NCBI RefSeq assembly: GCF_001482365.1
Contig: NZ_CP013254.1
Span: forward strand, 2,294,001 to 2,358,000
Length of the DNA: 64,000 nucleotides
Direction: 5' to 3'
Source: Kocuria flava
GTDB taxonomy: Bacteria; Actinomycetota; Actinomycetes; Actinomycetales; Micrococcaceae
The position numbers and the translations under genes are program-made. How positions within the stretch are numbered: position 1 is the first letter of the stretch; each line of letters starts with the position of its first letter. A model generated the notes under the pieces. It was given only the letters and a program-made list of their open reading frames with translations, was not told the origin of the DNA and did not search any database. Below are positions 63,197 to 64,000 of this stretch, piece after piece.

Positions 63197-63590
63197 CGGC
63201 CAGGGCGACGACAGTGGTGCCCTGCCCGGCGGGGTCGGCGGCGGCCATCGAGCGGGCATCCGCCGGGACGCCGGGGCGGGTGGAGGCGGCCATGGGCACA
63301 CCGTGGCAGACACCCGGTCGGGGCAGCGCGCCACCGCTTCGGACATGGCCCGCTGTGGGTCCCGGCTGATCGCGTGGGGACCGTTCGACGGAGCGCAACA
63401 GCGAAGAGGTGCAGTCCATCACGGGTTGCACCCCTTCTGCGCTGTTCTCGATGGTCTCGAGCCAGGTCGACGCCGTGTGCTGTCACTCCGTGCACCGCGT
63501 GGGGGGAGCGAGAAGATCCGGTCCAGAAGCTTCGACCGGGACCAGGCACGGGAACCGCTCGCCCTGTGCACAGGTGTCCGTTCCGCCGGT
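63197..63590. other. Region downstream of mesD without a credible gene
   Basis: 394 bp. Several GC-driven open frames exist on both strands, but none shows a domain, a ribosome-binding site or coding-like composition. Confidence 0.5.
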
Positions 63591-64000
63591 TCAGGGTCCG
63601 TGGGGCAGCCGGCCCGGTGCCGGCGTGGCGACCGGTCCGGACGGTCGGCCGAAGAGCCGCTCCAGGACGTGGTGGACGCGGTCGCTGCCGCGTTCCCGGA
63701 CACCCTGGCCGGGCGCGCCCTGGCCCGGGTGCTGCGCGGCACTGCCCCGGCCGGGCTTCTGCGGACGGCTGGGGACGGTGTCCTCAGCGGCGCCGAGGCG
63801 CAGGCCCACGATCTCCGGGTTGTGGTCGGAGGCGCGGTAGGGGTCGGCCGTGTAGAGGTCGGTCACGTTGTGGTTGTGCCGGCTGTACTCCAGGCCTGCG
63901 GACTCGTGGGCGTTGATCTCCCAGACGTCCGAGCCGGTCACGGTCCCGGCCGCGGCGGGCGAGGACGTGGTCCAGGGAGCCGACCATGCCGTTGAAGGCA
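63591..64000 (-). pseudogene. 3' end of extracellular endonuclease/exonuclease (ExeM/NucH type), frameshifted
   Basis: Read leftward from the window edge, AFNGMVGSLDHVLA (about 64000-63957) is the conserved EEP-nuclease block with catalytic Asp-His. The following TVTGSDVWEIN ... ESAGLEYSRHNHNVTDLYTADPYRASDHNPEIVGLRLG is in another frame, so an indel lies near 63955. The final DHNP catalytic motif is preserved. The C-terminal tail after this is degenerate and Pro/Arg-rich. The gene starts outside the window. These secreted enzymes degrade extracellular DNA for phosphate. Confidence 0.65.

Overview
The DNA is very GC-rich, with strong third-position G/C. Gene content (RbsABC-type and MalEFG-type sugar uptake, polyphosphate glucokinase, SufS/SufU, AraC- and IclR-controlled aromatic or organic-acid modules, a TPP riboswitch before thiC) points to a soil-type actinobacterium, most likely Micrococcales/Micrococcaceae (Arthrobacter, Kocuria or Citricoccus-like). 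This is inferred from gene families, because there is no rRNA in the window.

Layout. 1-6.4 kb: a minus-strand sugar operon with two Gfo/Idh/MocA oxidoreductases, an RbsABC-type transporter and a TIM-barrel isomerase. It is divergent from a ROK repressor. The enzyme set matches the levoglucosan (3-keto-sugar) route as I remember it. 7.8-9.2 kb: a decayed IS256 copy with 8-bp target duplications. 9.4-13.3 kb: a flavin reductase-like protein, a MatC-type dicarboxylate carrier, maleate isomerase and an IclR regulator. 13.5-15.85 kb: a small HTH protein and thiC with its TPP riboswitch. 16.1-22.2 kb: a phenol-to-muconolactone module (AraC regulator, flavin reductase, HpaB/PheA1-type monooxygenase, catA, catB, catC). 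22.4-27.4 kb: an IS5 element next to an IS3 element that has itself been hit by an IS256 and an IS110. 27.8-31.9 kb: a LysR regulator with a divergent nitrilase, then a small protein-sufS-sufU operon. 32.2-35.9 kb: glycolysis genes pyk, pfkA and ppgK. 36-47.7 kb: a maltodextrin locus with LacI regulator, alpha-glucosidase, MsmK-type ATPase, binding protein, two permeases and a secreted amylase that looks like the front half of an amylopullulanase. 48.2-51.4 kb: an IS1182 inside a dead IS256. 51.5-55.9 kb: accessory genes (two APH-fold kinases, the second frameshifted, two SDR-type proteins, a small orphan). 56.2-60.1 kb: IS21, IS110 and an IS256 stub. 60.3-63.2 kb: a gutted PLP sulfhydrylase gene followed by mesX and mesD (folate-independent methionine synthase). 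The right edge holds the frameshifted 3' end of an extracellular nuclease gene.

How it fits together: secreted amylase, ABC uptake, alpha-glucosidase, polyphosphate glucokinase, Pfk and Pyk form a continuous starch-to-pyruvate route. The 1-6.4 kb and 9.4-22.2 kb modules add catabolism of an unusual sugar, a C4-dicarboxylate and phenol/catechol. The IS clusters sit between modules, consistent with an accessory, rearranging region. No rRNA, tRNA or CRISPR array was recognised.
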